A program made the position numbers and the translations under genes. 40,741 nucleotides of DNA from a virus: positions 1 through 40,741 of IMG/VR virus record IMGVR_UViG_3300028558_000051; one strand, 5' to 3'. Every line of letters starts with the position of its first letter. Within the stretch, counting starts at the first letter, position 1. The notes below the pieces were generated by a model that saw only the letters and a program-made list of their open reading frames with translations, did no database searches and was not told the DNA's origin. Shown here in pieces: positions 40,132 through 40,741 of the stretch.

Positions 40132-40459
40132 GCAGGTCGTTTTCCTTCGCTGTGCTTCCTTGGTTGATGATCTTTGCGAATGGCGCCCACGCGCAGTCGA
40201 TCGGCGGCATGCCGCCTATCTCCGTCTCCTGCCTCGCGTCGCCCACTTATATCACCGCGACCAGCACGGGCACGAGCAGGCGGCGATCTGGAAGGCCGCG
40301 GCGGCGGATACGACCGGCGCGCTGGGCGCCAGCCTCATCAAGGGGCTGAGCGCCGGGACGGTCGATCTCACCTCATCGGAGGTCAAGACGTGGATGGACG
40401 CCCTCGTCACGGCGGAGGCCATCACCGCCGACCGCGAGACGGCGATCCTGACGCCCTGA
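40128..40459 (+). pseudogene. Fusion of two fibre-cassette genes by deletion
   Basis: GTG 40128 has GGAGG about five bases upstream and begins a signal peptide (VSRSFSFAVLPWLMIFANGA then HAQSIGG). The next residues (GMPPISVSCLASPTYITATS) match the exported glycine-rich protein at 17904. At ~40273 the DNA switches to sequence matching the end of the neighbouring gene at 18703 (EQAAIWKAAAADTTG ... ITADRETAILTP, stop 40457-40459), but in another frame. So the intervening glycine-rich and N-terminal parts of two adjacent genes were lost in one deletion. The current frame stops at 40349 after 73 codons. Confidence 0.8.
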
Positions 40460-40517
40460 GCTTCCGGCCCGGCTGCGGGCTGTCCGCCTCATCTCACTCT
40501 AAACGCGAGGATCACGC

Positions 40518-40741
40518 ATGGTGGTGACGCGGGCGCGCTCGGCGGAGCGCGACGATGACGGTGAGCGCCTAGCTGTTGTCGAGGCGGTGACGTCGCGGAT
40601 CGAAAAGCGCCTGGAGCAGCTCGGGGACCGCACCCACGCTCAGGCGACGAACCTGACGATCGTCACCGGCCTCGTCGAGCGCATCGCCGAAGCCGTCGAT
40701 CGGATCGAGACACGGGTCGGACGCGTCGAGGACAATCAGCA
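40518..40741 (+). CDS. Coiled-coil protein, partial at window edge
   Basis: ATG 40518 has GAGG about eight bases upstream. The visible 74 codons read MVVTRARSAERDDDGERLAV, then VEAVTSRIEKRLEQLGD and IVTGLVERIAEAVDRIETRV, a strongly heptad-like helix. The gene continues beyond 40741. Short coiled-coil proteins at this position after fibre genes can be lysis-region or holin-associated products; nothing here decides that. It shows no decay, unlike the two genes before it. Confidence 0.6.
   Translation, partial: MVVTRARSAERDDDGERLAVVEAVTSRIEKRLEQLGDRTHAQATNLTIVTGLVERIAEAVDRIETRVGRVEDNQ

Noticed and set aside
1-40741. tRNA genes or an attachment core
   Set aside because: I found no convincing tRNA cloverleaf, anticodon arm with TTCRA-type loop, or long terminal direct repeat that would mark prophage ends.

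Overview
The window reads as most of the structural-gene half of a contractile-tailed (myovirus-type) phage or prophage, almost entirely on the + strand. The high GC content, the family-level look of the proteins (DUF2213/NUDIX protease, DUF2184 capsid, DUF3383 sheath, DUF3277 tube, Pam3-like simple baseplate) and an IS1595-family element suggest an alphaproteobacterial host. That host assignment is inference. No terminase, portal, integrase, lysis or replication gene is visible, so the left part of the head operon and the early genes lie outside.

Layout: 1-171 is a patchwork of short copies of downstream sequence. 263-1177 holds three small genes, one secreted. 1180-8840 is the head module: NUDIX/DUF2213 fusion protease, acidic scaffold-like protein, cement protein, major capsid, two tandem paralogs, MuF-like protein and DUF4054 adaptor. 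8843-13093 is the neck and sheath. An HNH nuclease (13098-13715) follows the sheath. 13732-20374 is a fibre/adhesin-like cassette in which four consecutive products carry signal peptides; it separates the sheath from the tube (20396-20872). The tail assembly chaperone (20883-21514) appears to use a -1 frameshift.

A 3,028-bp IS1595-family transposon (21665-24692; terminal inverted repeats, perfect 8-bp target duplication) interrupts a 144-codon tail gene just before the tape measure. It carries a transposase, a DUF3800 protein, a 57-aa protein and a single-domain response regulator. 25073-33499 holds the tape measure and a compact baseplate (Dit-like, plug, hub, spike, gp25-like, gpJ-like, DUF2612), with small antisense genes in the gaps that look like a secreted protein and toxin-antitoxin remnants. 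33509-37859 encodes receptor-binding proteins (glycine-rich fibre, signal-peptide fibre, beta-helix tailspike), followed by an antisense glycosyltransferase. 38981-40459 is a decayed second set of fibre genes with two out-of-frame internal deletions, and a coiled-coil gene runs off the right edge.

The main unusual themes are: (i) at least eight phage-encoded, mostly fibre-like proteins with Sec-type signal peptides, which is not expected for virion parts assembled in the cytoplasm; (ii) one small beta-rich module inserted into four different virion proteins; (iii) a cargo-bearing transposon whose excision would restore a clean reading frame in a tail gene; (iv) clear deletion junctions in duplicated fibre genes.
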